From: Spirochaetae bacterium HGW-Spirochaetae-1
Lineage (GTDB): Bacteria; Spirochaetota; UBA4802; UBA5550
Assembly (NCBI GenBank): GCA_002839375.1
Contig: PGXY01000013.1
Coordinates: forward strand, 1 to 61,069
Length of the DNA stretch: 61,069 bases
Direction: 5' to 3'
The position numbers and the translations under genes were made by a program. Below, one piece after another: positions 53,938-61,069 of the stretch. Positions within the stretch are counted from its first letter, which is position 1; every line of letters begins with the position of its first letter. A model generated the notes under the pieces. That model saw only the letters and a program-made list of their open reading frames with translations. It searched no databases and had not been told where the DNA came from.

Positions 53938-54972
53938 TTAAGTGATAATCATGGCATCACCGTAAGAGAAAAAATTATATCTCTCTCTCACCGCTTCCTG
54001 ATAAGCCTGTTTTATCTTATCATAACCTGCGAAAGCTGATACAAGCATTAACAGGGTTGAATAGGGAGTGTGAAAATTGGTGATCAATGCATCTATAGAT
54101 TTTATTTTATAGGGAGGATATATGAATATCTCCGTTTCACCATATCCGGCCTTATAATTGCCGTTATCGTAACAGCTCTCAAGTACGCGAAGTGAAGTCG
54201 TTCCCACTGCGATAATTCGCCGGTTTTCCCTTTTCGCCCGAGCCAGTGATTGGGCCGTTTTTTCCGGGAGGATATATCGTTCATTGTGCATTTTATGCCT
54301 GGCGAGATCGTTTTCTCTCACAGGCTGGAAGGTCCCCCAGGATACATGGAGAGTAAGAAAATGCTGTTCTATTCCCTTTTTTGCGATTATATCCATCAGG
54401 TCGTTAGTAAAATGGAGTCCAGCCGTGGGAGCAGCAACTGCCCCGCTCTCCCGGGCGTAAACTGTCTGGTATCTTTCCGCGTCATCTCCTTCATGCTCTC
54501 TCTTGATATAGGGCGGGAGAGGAATTTCTCCGATTTCATTTAAAACATCATCATCAAGGGAGCAGTTGCATTCAACCCTGAGATAGTCGTCCACACGATC
54601 CATAACTTTTAATTCTATTGCATGATCTTTATCGACTTGGAGCAGTTCACCCGGGTTCATTCTTTTGGTTCTGTTGCAGATAACGAGCCACTCCGTGTCA
54701 TTGATGCGTCTCGTCAGTATTACCTCAATTTTCCCGCCGGTTTTTCTCCGGCAGAATATCCTGCCCGGAATAACTCTCGCATCATTGAAAACGAGGATGT
54801 CCCCCTCATGCAGTTCCGCTGGAAGATCACTGAACACGGAATGTCTGAAATCTGAAGATTTTCTGTCCATGACAAAAAGCCGGGATTCATCCCGTTTTTC
54901 CCGGGGATATTGAGCAATCAGTTCCTCGGGGAGGTGGAAGTTAAAATCTTCCAGTGTATAGTGAGGGTTCAT
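53938..54972 (-). CDS. queA: S-adenosylmethionine:tRNA ribosyltransferase-isomerase
   Basis: A 344-residue QueA that adds the epoxycyclopentane ring to 7-aminomethyl-7-deazaguanine in tRNA, a late step of queuosine synthesis. Motifs: FHLPEELIAQYPREKRDESRL at the start, FNDARVIPGRI, TVYARESGAVAAPTAGLHFT and LHVSWGTFQPVR. No other queuosine gene is present here. tRNA-Tyr (GUA), one of its substrates, lies at 60899-60980. Confidence 0.95.
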   Translation of the reverse strand: MNPHYTLEDFNFHLPEELIAQYPREKRDESRLFVMDRKSSDFRHSVFSDLPAELHEGDILVFNDARVIPGRIFCRRKTGGKIEVILTRRINDTEWLVICNRTKRMNPGELLQVDKDHAIELKVMDRVDDYLRVECNCSLDDDVLNEIGEIPLPPYIKREHEGDDAERYQTVYARESGAVAAPTAGLHFTNDLMDIIAKKGIEQHFLTLHVSWGTFQPVRENDLARHKMHNERYILPEKTAQSLARAKRENRRIIAVGTTSLRVLESCYDNGNYKAGYGETEIFIYPPYKIKSIDALITNFHTPYSTLLMLVSAFAGYDKIKQAYQEAVRERYNFFSYGDAMIIT

Positions 54973-55041
54973 ATATGTCGTAAAACAGCATTAGAAGATT
55001 TCTGTCAAGAATTTGAAAAATAATTTGAGGTTTATTTTAAA

Positions 55042-56211
55042 TTACCGTGAAGCATATCGGTCTTTCCCTTTACCGTTAAGCTTCGCTATTTTTGTGTCAT
55101 GATAATAGTAATTGAGTATCTTTTTATATGAGGCTCCATTTTCAGCCTGGCCTTTAGCACCCCACTGGCACAAACCCACACCATGCCCCCATCCATGCCC
55201 CTTGATTTTCAGGCCGTTTCCCTGTTTTATAGATGTAAAATAGAGACTTTTTATCATTTTGGTAGGGAATAGTAATCTGAATTCATTGCCGTTTAAATTT
55301 ATAGTTCCTGAATTGCTCTTGACCCGCACTTCGACAACACGACCATCTTTTTTATAAAAGGCGATATTTTTTATTGCTCCCATGCTCTTATATTTGACGC
55401 TGAGATGCTGTTTTATTTCATCTATGGTGATAAAAATCTCCCACATGGCATTGGGAGAATTGCTGCAAAAGGGACAGCGGACACTTTTCAGATATGGAAG
55501 ATCATTCCCTATCCAGACATATTTATCATCTACCGTCCGGCCGCCGCAGGCAGAATGGAAATAAGCAACTATCGGTTTGTAGTTATCGACTATCACTTCA
55601 CCGTTTGTTTTCATAACCGCTTCTGAAGTCGACTCAGTCTCTACAGATATTCCTTTGTATACCTGAAAATTTGTTGTAGCATCAAGATCATATATACCCT
55701 TTTCGTTGGATTTATTTGACAGATGATAATAGGCATAGGTTCGCGCAGCTACAGCCTGTGCTTTCAAGGCCTCCATGGGCCATGAGGATGGAATCTCGCT
55801 GGGTACTACACTTTTAATATAATCTTCCATTCTGATCAGATTTATAACATGCAGGTTTCCCAGAACATTGGTAATCTCGATAGACCCGCGATAAGCTGTA
55901 TTCTGAATAGATAAAGGACTATTCCATGATTCAATAAGTACCCTGGATTTTATTTTATCCGGCGTAATTTTTACGATTCCCCGGGATGCATCATAAACAA
56001 TACGGTTATCTTTGAGGTCAGTTATCCGCATTCTTGCTTTCGATGAGATGGTAATCATATCATGAGACTTTAATAACAGCACGCGGATATATTCTGAATC
56101 CTCGGCAACTGAGTGTCCTTTTTTCTTCAGATATTGCTGCGAAGGTGTGCAGGAAAAAATCAGAGTTACGATGCACAGCGCAAATATATCAATAAAATAA
56201 AATTTTTTCAT
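55042..56211 (-). CDS. SpoIID/LytB-domain lipoprotein
   Basis: A 389-residue exported protein with a lipobox (IFSCTPSQ, Cys about residue 21). The SpoIID domain (about 115-370) is marked by VVPSEIPSSWPMEALKAQAVAARTYAYY, YFHSACGGRTV and the terminal GHGWGHGVGLCQWGAKG. SpoIID proteins are lytic transglycosylase-type enzymes acting on peptidoglycan; in non-sporulating diderms they may shape or divide the wall. GAGGGGAT precedes the ATG. A terminator for the upstream xer gene lies just before it. Confidence 0.92.
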   Translation of the reverse strand: MKKFYFIDIFALCIVTLIFSCTPSQQYLKKKGHSVAEDSEYIRVLLLKSHDMITISSKARMRITDLKDNRIVYDASRGIVKITPDKIKSRVLIESWNSPLSIQNTAYRGSIEITNVLGNLHVINLIRMEDYIKSVVPSEIPSSWPMEALKAQAVAARTYAYYHLSNKSNEKGIYDLDATTNFQVYKGISVETESTSEAVMKTNGEVIVDNYKPIVAYFHSACGGRTVDDKYVWIGNDLPYLKSVRCPFCSNSPNAMWEIFITIDEIKQHLSVKYKSMGAIKNIAFYKKDGRVVEVRVKSNSGTINLNGNEFRLLFPTKMIKSLYFTSIKQGNGLKIKGHGWGHGVGLCQWGAKGQAENGASYKKILNYYYHDTKIAKLNGKGKDRYASR

Positions 56212-56220
56212 ATCCCCTCA

Positions 56221-56247
56221 AAATAAAAGAGGGGGTATCCCCCCTCC
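56221..56247 (-). terminator. Intrinsic terminator of the xer gene
   Basis: On the minus strand, GAGGGGG and its complement CCCCCTC flank a 4-nt loop, followed by TTTTATTTT. It sits between the end of the recombinase gene (56261) and the start of the SpoIID gene (56211). Confidence 0.85.
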
Positions 56248-56260
56248 CGTATTACCAGTG

Positions 56261-57154
56261 TTATCCCTTCGGATGGTACTGCTTGTGTATCTTTTGCAAT
56301 TTTTCTTTTGCAAGATGTGTGTATACCTGCGTGGTCGAAATATCCATGTGTCCCAGCAATTCCTGGACAGATCTCAGATCAGCACCATTTTCTATTAAAT
56401 GAGTGGCAAAAGAATGACGCAACGTATGCGGTGTGATATTCTTTGTTATTTTAGTTCTTACAACGTAATTCTTAAGAAGCCTCCACACCGACTTCCTGTT
56501 CAGCTTTGAGCCTTTTTTGCTTACAAAAAGATACTCACTCTCGCGGGTACCGAGAATGTCCTGTCTTGAATCCCTGAGATATTTCAGGAGCAGTCTTTTA
56601 GCTTCTTCATTTACCGGAACGATACGTTCCTTGTCCCCTTTCCCGATAATACTCAGAAAAGAATTTTCAAAATCCATTTCGTCAATTTCCAGGTCTACTG
56701 CTTCACTTATGCGCAGTCCCGATGAATACAGTAATTCAAATATGGTTTTATCACGCAATTCATAAGGATCTTCTTCGGATATGGAGCTGAATAACTTATC
56801 TACTTCTTTAATTGTAAGAAAATCCGGAAGCGTCTTCTCTATATGGGGAGATTCAATCTTAGTAGTAGGATTATCAATATTCACCTCAGTATCGGACAGA
56901 AAGTTATAAAACTGCCTTATAGCTGCAAGCGATCTGGCCAGGGTTCTGGTCGAGTTTTTCTTTTTTGTTTTCTCAAACTTTAAAAACTGCTGAACATCTT
57001 CCTGTGTTGCCGCCAATATATCTTTGTTTTGTGACGTCAGATATTCACTGAACTTTTTAAGATCATAGGTATACGAATAGATCGAATTGGGAGAGAGACC
57101 CTTTTCTACCTGTAAAAACCTTTTAAATCTACTTATTGCCTGCGTTTCTTTCAC
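56261..57154 (-). CDS. xerD: Tyrosine recombinase XerC/XerD type
   Basis: A 297-residue site-specific recombinase. The N-terminal SAM-like domain (about 5-90: FLQVEKGLSPNSIYSYTYDL) precedes the catalytic domain with Arg in SSGLRISEAVDL, HTLRHSFATHL (His and Arg), LLGHMDISTTQVYTHL (His and the nucleophile Tyr). It most likely resolves chromosome dimers at dif; XerC and XerD cannot be told apart here. The start is set at a GTG at 57154 because GGAGG lies nine nt upstream; the longer ATG reading adds 11 residues. No dif site was recognised in the window. Confidence 0.9.
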   Translation of the reverse strand: MKETQAISRFKRFLQVEKGLSPNSIYSYTYDLKKFSEYLTSQNKDILAATQEDVQQFLKFEKTKKKNSTRTLARSLAAIRQFYNFLSDTEVNIDNPTTKIESPHIEKTLPDFLTIKEVDKLFSSISEEDPYELRDKTIFELLYSSGLRISEAVDLEIDEMDFENSFLSIIGKGDKERIVPVNEEAKRLLLKYLRDSRQDILGTRESEYLFVSKKGSKLNRKSVWRLLKNYVVRTKITKNITPHTLRHSFATHLIENGADLRSVQELLGHMDISTTQVYTHLAKEKLQKIHKQYHPKG

Positions 57155-57300
57155 TTGGGATATCCTCCAGGTACGTAGTAATCCCACTCCTATACTATTA
57201 ATACAACTTTTTACCAGGAAAGTTAAAATAAATTTTCTTATTTATTTCAATATTAATATCGGATATGCCGGTATTATGTCTTAATAAAAGGAGGATAAAA

Positions 57301-58074
57301 TTATTTATTTTTAGCAGATTTAGTATTTTTTTGCGATCTGGATTGCGGGATTCTTCTTTTTGAGACAGGTGAATCTTCAATTATCTGCCCGTCACGGAAA
57401 ACGACTTTACGTTTTGTATATTCCGCCACTTCAGGTTCGTGCGTTACCATAATTATTGTAATGCCCTTTTCCTCATTGAGGCGGGTAAACAAATCCATAA
57501 TCTCGCTCGTGTTTTTAGTATCGAGATTACCGGTCGGCTCATCGGCCAGGATAATGGCTGGATTGTTTATAAGAGCCCGGGCTATGGCTACTCGCTGTTG
57601 TTCTCCTCCTGAGAGTTTATTAGGGTGATGGTCCTCTCGGCCGGAGAGCCCAACCTCGGCAAGAAGACCCGATGCCTTTTTGCGCAAATCACGGGGGTTA
57701 ACACCTCCCCGGTAAAACAGGGGCAATTCAACGTTTTCTAATGCCGAAGTCCTGGAAAGAAGATTGAATCCTTGAAATACGAAACCTATTTTCCTGTTCC
57801 TTATTTCTGCCTTTTCATCATTCGTCAAAGAACTGCCTTCAATGCCATCAAGAATATAAGAACCCGACGTCGGAGAATCAAGAAAACCAAGTATATTCAT
57901 GAATGTCGATTTCCCTGAACCGGAGGCTCCCATAATGGCAATGTATTCACCCAATGCAACATCAAGAGAGACCCCTTTAAGGGCCTTCACACTCACTTCA
58001 TCGCTGAGTTTATATATCTTCTGAAGATCCTTTATTTCTATAATTTTATTCTTTTTAGTTTTCTTTTCACTCAT
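57301..58074 (-). CDS. ABC transporter ATP-binding protein (MacB/LolD type)
   Basis: A 257-residue ATPase with Walker A GASGSGKST, Q-loop, signature LSGGEQQRVAIARAL, Walker B IILADEPTGNL and the switch histidine in VTHEPEVAEY. This is the MacB/LolD subtype that usually works with a four-helix permease. Its lysine/serine-rich tail (about 235-257) is unusual. It overlaps the adaptor gene by 8 bp. No permease gene lies on either side: downstream there are only 146 bp before xer. Confidence 0.93.
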   Translation of the reverse strand: MSEKKTKKNKIIEIKDLQKIYKLSDEVSVKALKGVSLDVALGEYIAIMGASGSGKSTFMNILGFLDSPTSGSYILDGIEGSSLTNDEKAEIRNRKIGFVFQGFNLLSRTSALENVELPLFYRGGVNPRDLRKKASGLLAEVGLSGREDHHPNKLSGGEQQRVAIARALINNPAIILADEPTGNLDTKNTSEIMDLFTRLNEEKGITIIMVTHEPEVAEYTKRKVVFRDGQIIEDSPVSKRRIPQSRSQKNTKSAKNK

Positions 58075-59164
58075 TAGATTTTACAACCTTTACCAGAACT
58101 TCTTCTCCGTCCTTTAGATTCTTAATGATTTCAGTATACATGTCCCCGGAAAGGCCCGTCTCAACTTTAACCTTAATAAGTGGTTTATCCTTGACAAGAT
58201 TTTTGTTTTTTATCCATACAAATTTTCCGCCCTGCGTTGAAAAATCTTCAACGTTGGGTGACACCAGAAATGCCTGGTTCGGCACATATAAAACTTTTTC
58301 CTTCTTCGCCACGATTATAGTCGAAGTGGCGGTCATTCCAGGACGTAAAAGCAGCTCGGAATTGTCACATACGACCATTGACTGATATGTTACCAGATTA
58401 TCTTTCATTATCGGATTCAATGAAACGTTTTGAATTGTTCCGGTAAAGTTTTTTTCAGGATATGCGCTTACCGTAAATGTTACCTTAAGATCTTTCTTAA
58501 CACTGCCTATATCAGATTCGTCGATATTTATCGTTAGCAGCATTTTACTTAAATCAGGAGCAATAAAAAAAAGGGGTTGATTCGGCTGAACGAGAGAATT
58601 CTGTGTAATATCATTTGAAAGTATTATTCCGCTGATAGGTGAAACTATCCTGGTCTGGTTTTTCTGACTCAGTATTTCATTGTAATCAATCCTGCTGAGC
58701 TTATGGTCATTGAGGGCTGTCTGATATTCAAGTTCTGCCATTTCAAAGGCCTGCTTCGAAATCAAATTATCTTTATATAAACTGGATTTGCCTTCATAAT
58801 CTCTTTTGGCTGCCAATAGTTTGAGTTCCGTACTTTCCAGTCTTGTTTTCAGTTTCAGAATTTTAGGATCAATATCTGATGATTCAATTAATGCGAGCAA
58901 TTCCCCCCGTTTCACTCTCTGGTCGGGATTAACATAAATTTTCTGGATAAACCCGTCTATCTTGCTTAAAATAGTTCTTTTATCCTGAACATCCAGAACA
59001 CCAGTGGCGGCTACGGTCTTTATAACCTGTCCGACTTTTGCCTTTTCAAAAGAATATTCAACCTGGGATGAATTTCCGCAAATTTTTGTTAAAAGTAACA
59101 ATGCAAGAATGCAAGAGATTCCTGCAATTGAGTAAATTAATTTTTTATTACCTTTTATTTGCAT
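58067..59164 (-). CDS. Periplasmic adaptor (membrane fusion) protein
   Basis: A 365-residue HlyD/MacA-type protein anchored by a single N-terminal helix (about 8-28). The lipoyl/hairpin/beta-barrel order is seen in VKTVAATGVLDVQDKRT, IDGFIQKIYVNPDQRVKRGELLALIES and RIVSPISGIILSNDI, then a beta-barrel (LRPGMTATSTIIVAKKEKVLYVPNQAF). It overlaps both neighbours (10 bp with the TolC gene, 8 bp with the ATPase), so the three are made together. Confidence 0.93.
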   Translation of the reverse strand: MQIKGNKKLIYSIAGISCILALLLLTKICGNSSQVEYSFEKAKVGQVIKTVAATGVLDVQDKRTILSKIDGFIQKIYVNPDQRVKRGELLALIESSDIDPKILKLKTRLESTELKLLAAKRDYEGKSSLYKDNLISKQAFEMAELEYQTALNDHKLSRIDYNEILSQKNQTRIVSPISGIILSNDITQNSLVQPNQPLFFIAPDLSKMLLTINIDESDIGSVKKDLKVTFTVSAYPEKNFTGTIQNVSLNPIMKDNLVTYQSMVVCDNSELLLRPGMTATSTIIVAKKEKVLYVPNQAFLVSPNVEDFSTQGGKFVWIKNKNLVKDKPLIKVKVETGLSGDMYTEIIKNLKDGEEVLVKVVKSNE

Positions 59165-60528
59165 AGGGTTTCCTCTTCAACTCCTGCTGTTCTGGCAAGT
59201 AATGCTAATGATAAATAATACTTATATATGGCTGAGAGATAAGATAGCTCCGACCTGATAACACCCATCTCAGCTTCCTGTAGATCGAGCAGCGTGCCAA
59301 TGCCTTTTTCATAACTTTTAGAAGCAAGAAGAGCATGTTTTTTTGAATTATCAATTATCAGCTGTGACATCTTTGCCTGTTTATCCAGCTCATTCAGATC
59401 CACAATGTAATTTTCAATATTCTTTTTAAGATTAAGGAGTATCTCTCTTTCTTTATAAACCATTTTATTATATTGTGCTTTTGCAGCATCCACTCGTGCC
59501 GAGATTGCTCCACCATAGTAAACAGGAATTGATGCTGTCATTGTTCCGGTGAAAACCGGCTCCCAGTTGTTAGCTTTGAAGGTATCGGAAAATTTTCCTT
59601 CGTTTGTATTAAATAGATATAAAACTTTACTTTCATATCCCAAAGCAAAGACGATGTCTACCTTGGGATAATGTGATTCATTTTCAATTGCAATGTTGAT
59701 TTTACTCAAGTCTCGCTGTAGTGCCATGGCACGCACTTCAGGATTGTACAATACCGCAAGTTTGTTTATTTCATCAATGGAGTATTTCAAAGGAGGCAGA
59801 TTTTCTTTTGATATGGATACGATATTGAGTTCCATCTCACCCTTAATGCCCATTGCAGTATACAGCTCCGAGCGCCTGATCCTTTCATCATTTTTTGCCT
59901 TTTCGTAATCAAGTGTTGCCTGGGCCACTCCCACATCGGCCTTGCTGACGTCAAGCAATGGACGAAGACCATTTTCGTAGAGCTTTTTAGAAAGAACCTT
60001 TTTTTCTTGAAATTTTTCCAGCAATTTCTTCATGAGGTCAAGGGTATCCTGGGAGTATAAATATTCATAATAGGCTTTTTTGACATTAAAAATGATATCA
60101 TCAGTGACAAATTGAAATTGAGCCTTGGCAAGATTAACGCCAATTTTTGCCGATTCTTCCATCTTTTCCTTTTTACTGTCAAAAATGGTGTAGTTTGCTG
60201 AAAGACCCGCGAATAATCCAATATCCGTATCTTTTCCAGGTATTCTGAAATTACTGTCCGATGAGGCATTTGCTTTTAATCGCTCGACTGTTTTTGCCTG
60301 TCCATTTATGATTATACTTCGGTTGGCTTTTGATATCTGGTAATCGGTCAGACTTATATTGCTGTCTTCCTGCGCGACTAAAAGATCGGGATGATTCTGC
60401 AGTGCAATTTTTATACAGTCATCGAGAGCTATTACCTTGTCCTCAGTCAATGCCGGGGATGGGAAAATAAAAAGGCTGGAAAATAATATGACCGCGATAG
60501 CTAATGTTGTTTTTGCTTGATATACCAT
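59155..60528 (-). CDS. TolC-family outer-membrane channel
   Basis: A 457-residue exported protein with a signal peptide (about 1-28) and two outer-membrane-efflux repeats: IALDDCIKIALQNHPDLLVAQED at the start, KKLYENGLRPLLDVSKADVGVAQATLDYEKA in the middle and SYEKGIGTLLDLQEAEMGVIRSELSYL near the end. It would form the outer-membrane part of a tripartite exporter with the adaptor and ATPase genes behind it. The 290-bp gap upstream to tRNA-Thr is A/T-rich; the only open frame there is antisense to the tRNAs. Confidence 0.93.
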   Translation of the reverse strand: MVYQAKTTLAIAVILFSSLFIFPSPALTEDKVIALDDCIKIALQNHPDLLVAQEDSNISLTDYQISKANRSIIINGQAKTVERLKANASSDSNFRIPGKDTDIGLFAGLSANYTIFDSKKEKMEESAKIGVNLAKAQFQFVTDDIIFNVKKAYYEYLYSQDTLDLMKKLLEKFQEKKVLSKKLYENGLRPLLDVSKADVGVAQATLDYEKAKNDERIRRSELYTAMGIKGEMELNIVSISKENLPPLKYSIDEINKLAVLYNPEVRAMALQRDLSKINIAIENESHYPKVDIVFALGYESKVLYLFNTNEGKFSDTFKANNWEPVFTGTMTASIPVYYGGAISARVDAAKAQYNKMVYKEREILLNLKKNIENYIVDLNELDKQAKMSQLIIDNSKKHALLASKSYEKGIGTLLDLQEAEMGVIRSELSYLSAIYKYYLSLALLARTAGVEEETLCK

Positions 60529-60766
60529 TTTAAAATGCTTTTTAATTTAGGATTTTAAATATTATTATCTGCATGCAAATAATATAGTAGAAAAGAAGAT
60601 TCAGGTACACGTCTAAATCGATATAAAAGACTAACAATTATTGATCAGAATGTCAATACATATTCACTGGATTAAATAGTTCAATCATTTTTTCCTGTCC
60701 GCATTCTTTTGTGTCACTCGATATATTGGTGGAAGGCCTGATGAAAAAATAAAAATAAAAAATATA

Positions 60767-60801
60767 TTGACAGTAATGCTTATATCTTTTTTAAGTACAT
60801 T
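60767..60801 (+). promoter_or_regulatory. Possible promoter of the tRNA-Thr/tRNA-Tyr unit
   Basis: A consensus TTGACA (60767-60772) lies 47 bp before tRNA-Thr. The -10 is not clear: TTAAGT (60791-60796) at 18 bp is the best fit. Assigned mainly from position. Confidence 0.4.
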
Positions 60802-60818
60802 ATCCTTAAAAGCAAACT

Positions 60819-60891
60819 GCTGGCGTAGCTCAATCGGCAGAGCAGCTGATTTGTAATCAGCAGGTTGGGGGTTCAACTCCTCTCGCCAGCT
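60819..60891 (+). tRNA. tRNA-Thr (anticodon TGT)
   Basis: A 73-nt cloverleaf: acceptor GCTGGCG (60819-60825) pairs with CGCCAGC (60884-60890). The anticodon stem GCTGA/TCAGC encloses TTTGTAA with anticodon TGT. The T-arm reads GGTTCAACTCC-like. The discriminator base is T; CCA is not encoded. Confidence 0.95.
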
Positions 60892-60898
60892 CTTAATC

Positions 60899-60980
60899 GG
60901 TGAGGTTCCCGAGTGGCCAAAGGGAACAGACTGTAAATCTGTCGGCGCAGCCTTCGATGGTTCGAATCCATCCCTCACCA
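60899..60980 (+). tRNA. tRNA-Tyr (anticodon GTA)
   Basis: An 82-nt class II tRNA with a long variable arm. Acceptor GGTGAGG (60899-60905) pairs with CCTCACC (60973-60979), discriminator A. The anticodon stem ACAGA/TCTGT encloses CTGTAAA with anticodon GTA. It is 7 bp behind tRNA-Thr, so both are probably one transcript. Confidence 0.96.
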
Positions 60981-60984
60981 AAGG

Positions 60985-61019
60985 AAAAAGGGGGGTGTCT
61001 CAAAAGGGCACCCCTTTTT
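60985..61019 (+). terminator. Terminator after the tRNA pair
   Basis: Stem GGGGTG/CACCCC with an A-rich 5' flank and a TTTTT run after it, a few bases behind tRNA-Tyr. It probably ends the tRNA transcript. Confidence 0.85.
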
Positions 61020-61031
61020 GTATTTTTGGAT

Positions 61032-61047
61032 GTCCCGGAACCGGGAC
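61032..61047. repeat. Dyad symmetric G/C-rich motif near the window edge
   Basis: GTCCCGGAACCGGGAC, a 7-bp inverted repeat around AA. The two-base centre makes an RNA hairpin poor, so it is more likely a protein-binding site or a copy of a dispersed palindrome. Only 22 bp of context follow. Confidence 0.35.
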
Positions 61048-61069
61048 AAGGTGAATGCAGGAGGGGGTT

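Noticed and set aside
57198-57380. 60-residue minus-strand frame between the ABC ATPase and xer
   Set aside because: It overlaps the end of the ATPase gene in another frame, is rich in Ile/Asn/Lys as expected from A/T-rich DNA, and is not a permease.
60685-60981. A 98-residue open frame on the minus strand (DGFEPSKAAPTDLQSVPFGHSG...)
   Set aside because: It is the antisense translation of the two tRNA genes, a known artefact.
1-61069. CRISPR arrays, prophage or complete insertion sequences
   Set aside because: No regularly spaced repeats, phage structural genes or transposase were seen; the Xer recombinase looks chromosomal.

Overview
The window is chromosomal DNA of a diderm (Gram-negative-type) bacterium: it carries OmpA-type peptidoglycan-binding domains, a TolC-type channel with a periplasmic adaptor, and lipoproteins. 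Pyruvate/2-oxoacid:ferredoxin oxidoreductase, a two-part glycine decarboxylase (GcvPA/GcvPB) and several radical-SAM or Fe-S proteins suggest an anaerobic or facultative life. The 7TMR-DISM hybrid kinase, cNMP-GGDEF proteins, a methyl-accepting chemotaxis protein, STAS proteins and a FecR-OmpA fusion fit a free-living spirochaete or a close relative. That placement is an inference from family content; no rRNA or other phylogenetic marker was analysed.

Layout. (1) 1-8560: a transhydrogenase operon (pntA1-pntA2-pntB, minus strand), a TetR regulator, and a plus-strand operon of SCP2 protein, class III aminotransferase, split transketolase and a second SCP2 protein. Three near-identical 18-bp TGAGT-N8-ACTCA palindromes lie in front of pntA, tetR and the SCP2 operon, which makes the block look like one small regulon. 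(2) 8579-11671: a four-subunit 2-oxoacid:ferredoxin oxidoreductase operon. (3) 12006-19319: a chemoreceptor, the gcvT-gcvPA-gcvPB operon behind an Lrp/AsnC regulator with two helically phased binding sites, a membrane-anchored zinc-ribbon protein and a STAS protein. (4) 19570-27910: an MBL hydrolase, a B12-binding radical-SAM protein, and a cell-surface group (CapA-like protein, lipoprotein, transglutaminase-like protein, MATE transporter). (5) 28057-35367: two large sensor kinases flanking a thioesterase, an Fe-S protein and a small membrane protein. (6) 35702-41494: phosphofructokinase, two cNMP-GGDEF proteins, a DHH phosphoesterase and a FecR-OmpA protein. (7) 41564-49139: gcvH-lipA with convergent lipB, trkA-trkH potassium uptake, ispF, a STAS protein and a pair of exported helical/OmpA-like proteins. 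(8) 49145-61069: a housekeeping block (recJ, RNase H-like, zinc ribbon, Nif3-like, VanZ-like, queA, SpoIID, Xer), an ABC ATPase-adaptor-TolC set with no permease, and tRNA-Thr plus tRNA-Tyr with a terminator.

Connections. The glycine cleavage system is split: T, PA and PB proteins lie in region 3, and H protein with lipoyl synthase and lipoyl transferase lies 24 kb away. Two copies, and perhaps a third remnant, of a small TA-flanked inverted-repeat element sit next to genes, twice at a stop codon.

The strongest candidate for something undescribed is the TetR-controlled operon of two double-SCP2 lipid-binding proteins around a class III aminotransferase and a split transketolase, apparently co-regulated with NAD(P) transhydrogenase. 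All functions come from reading the translated sequence and recognising family motifs; no database search was run.
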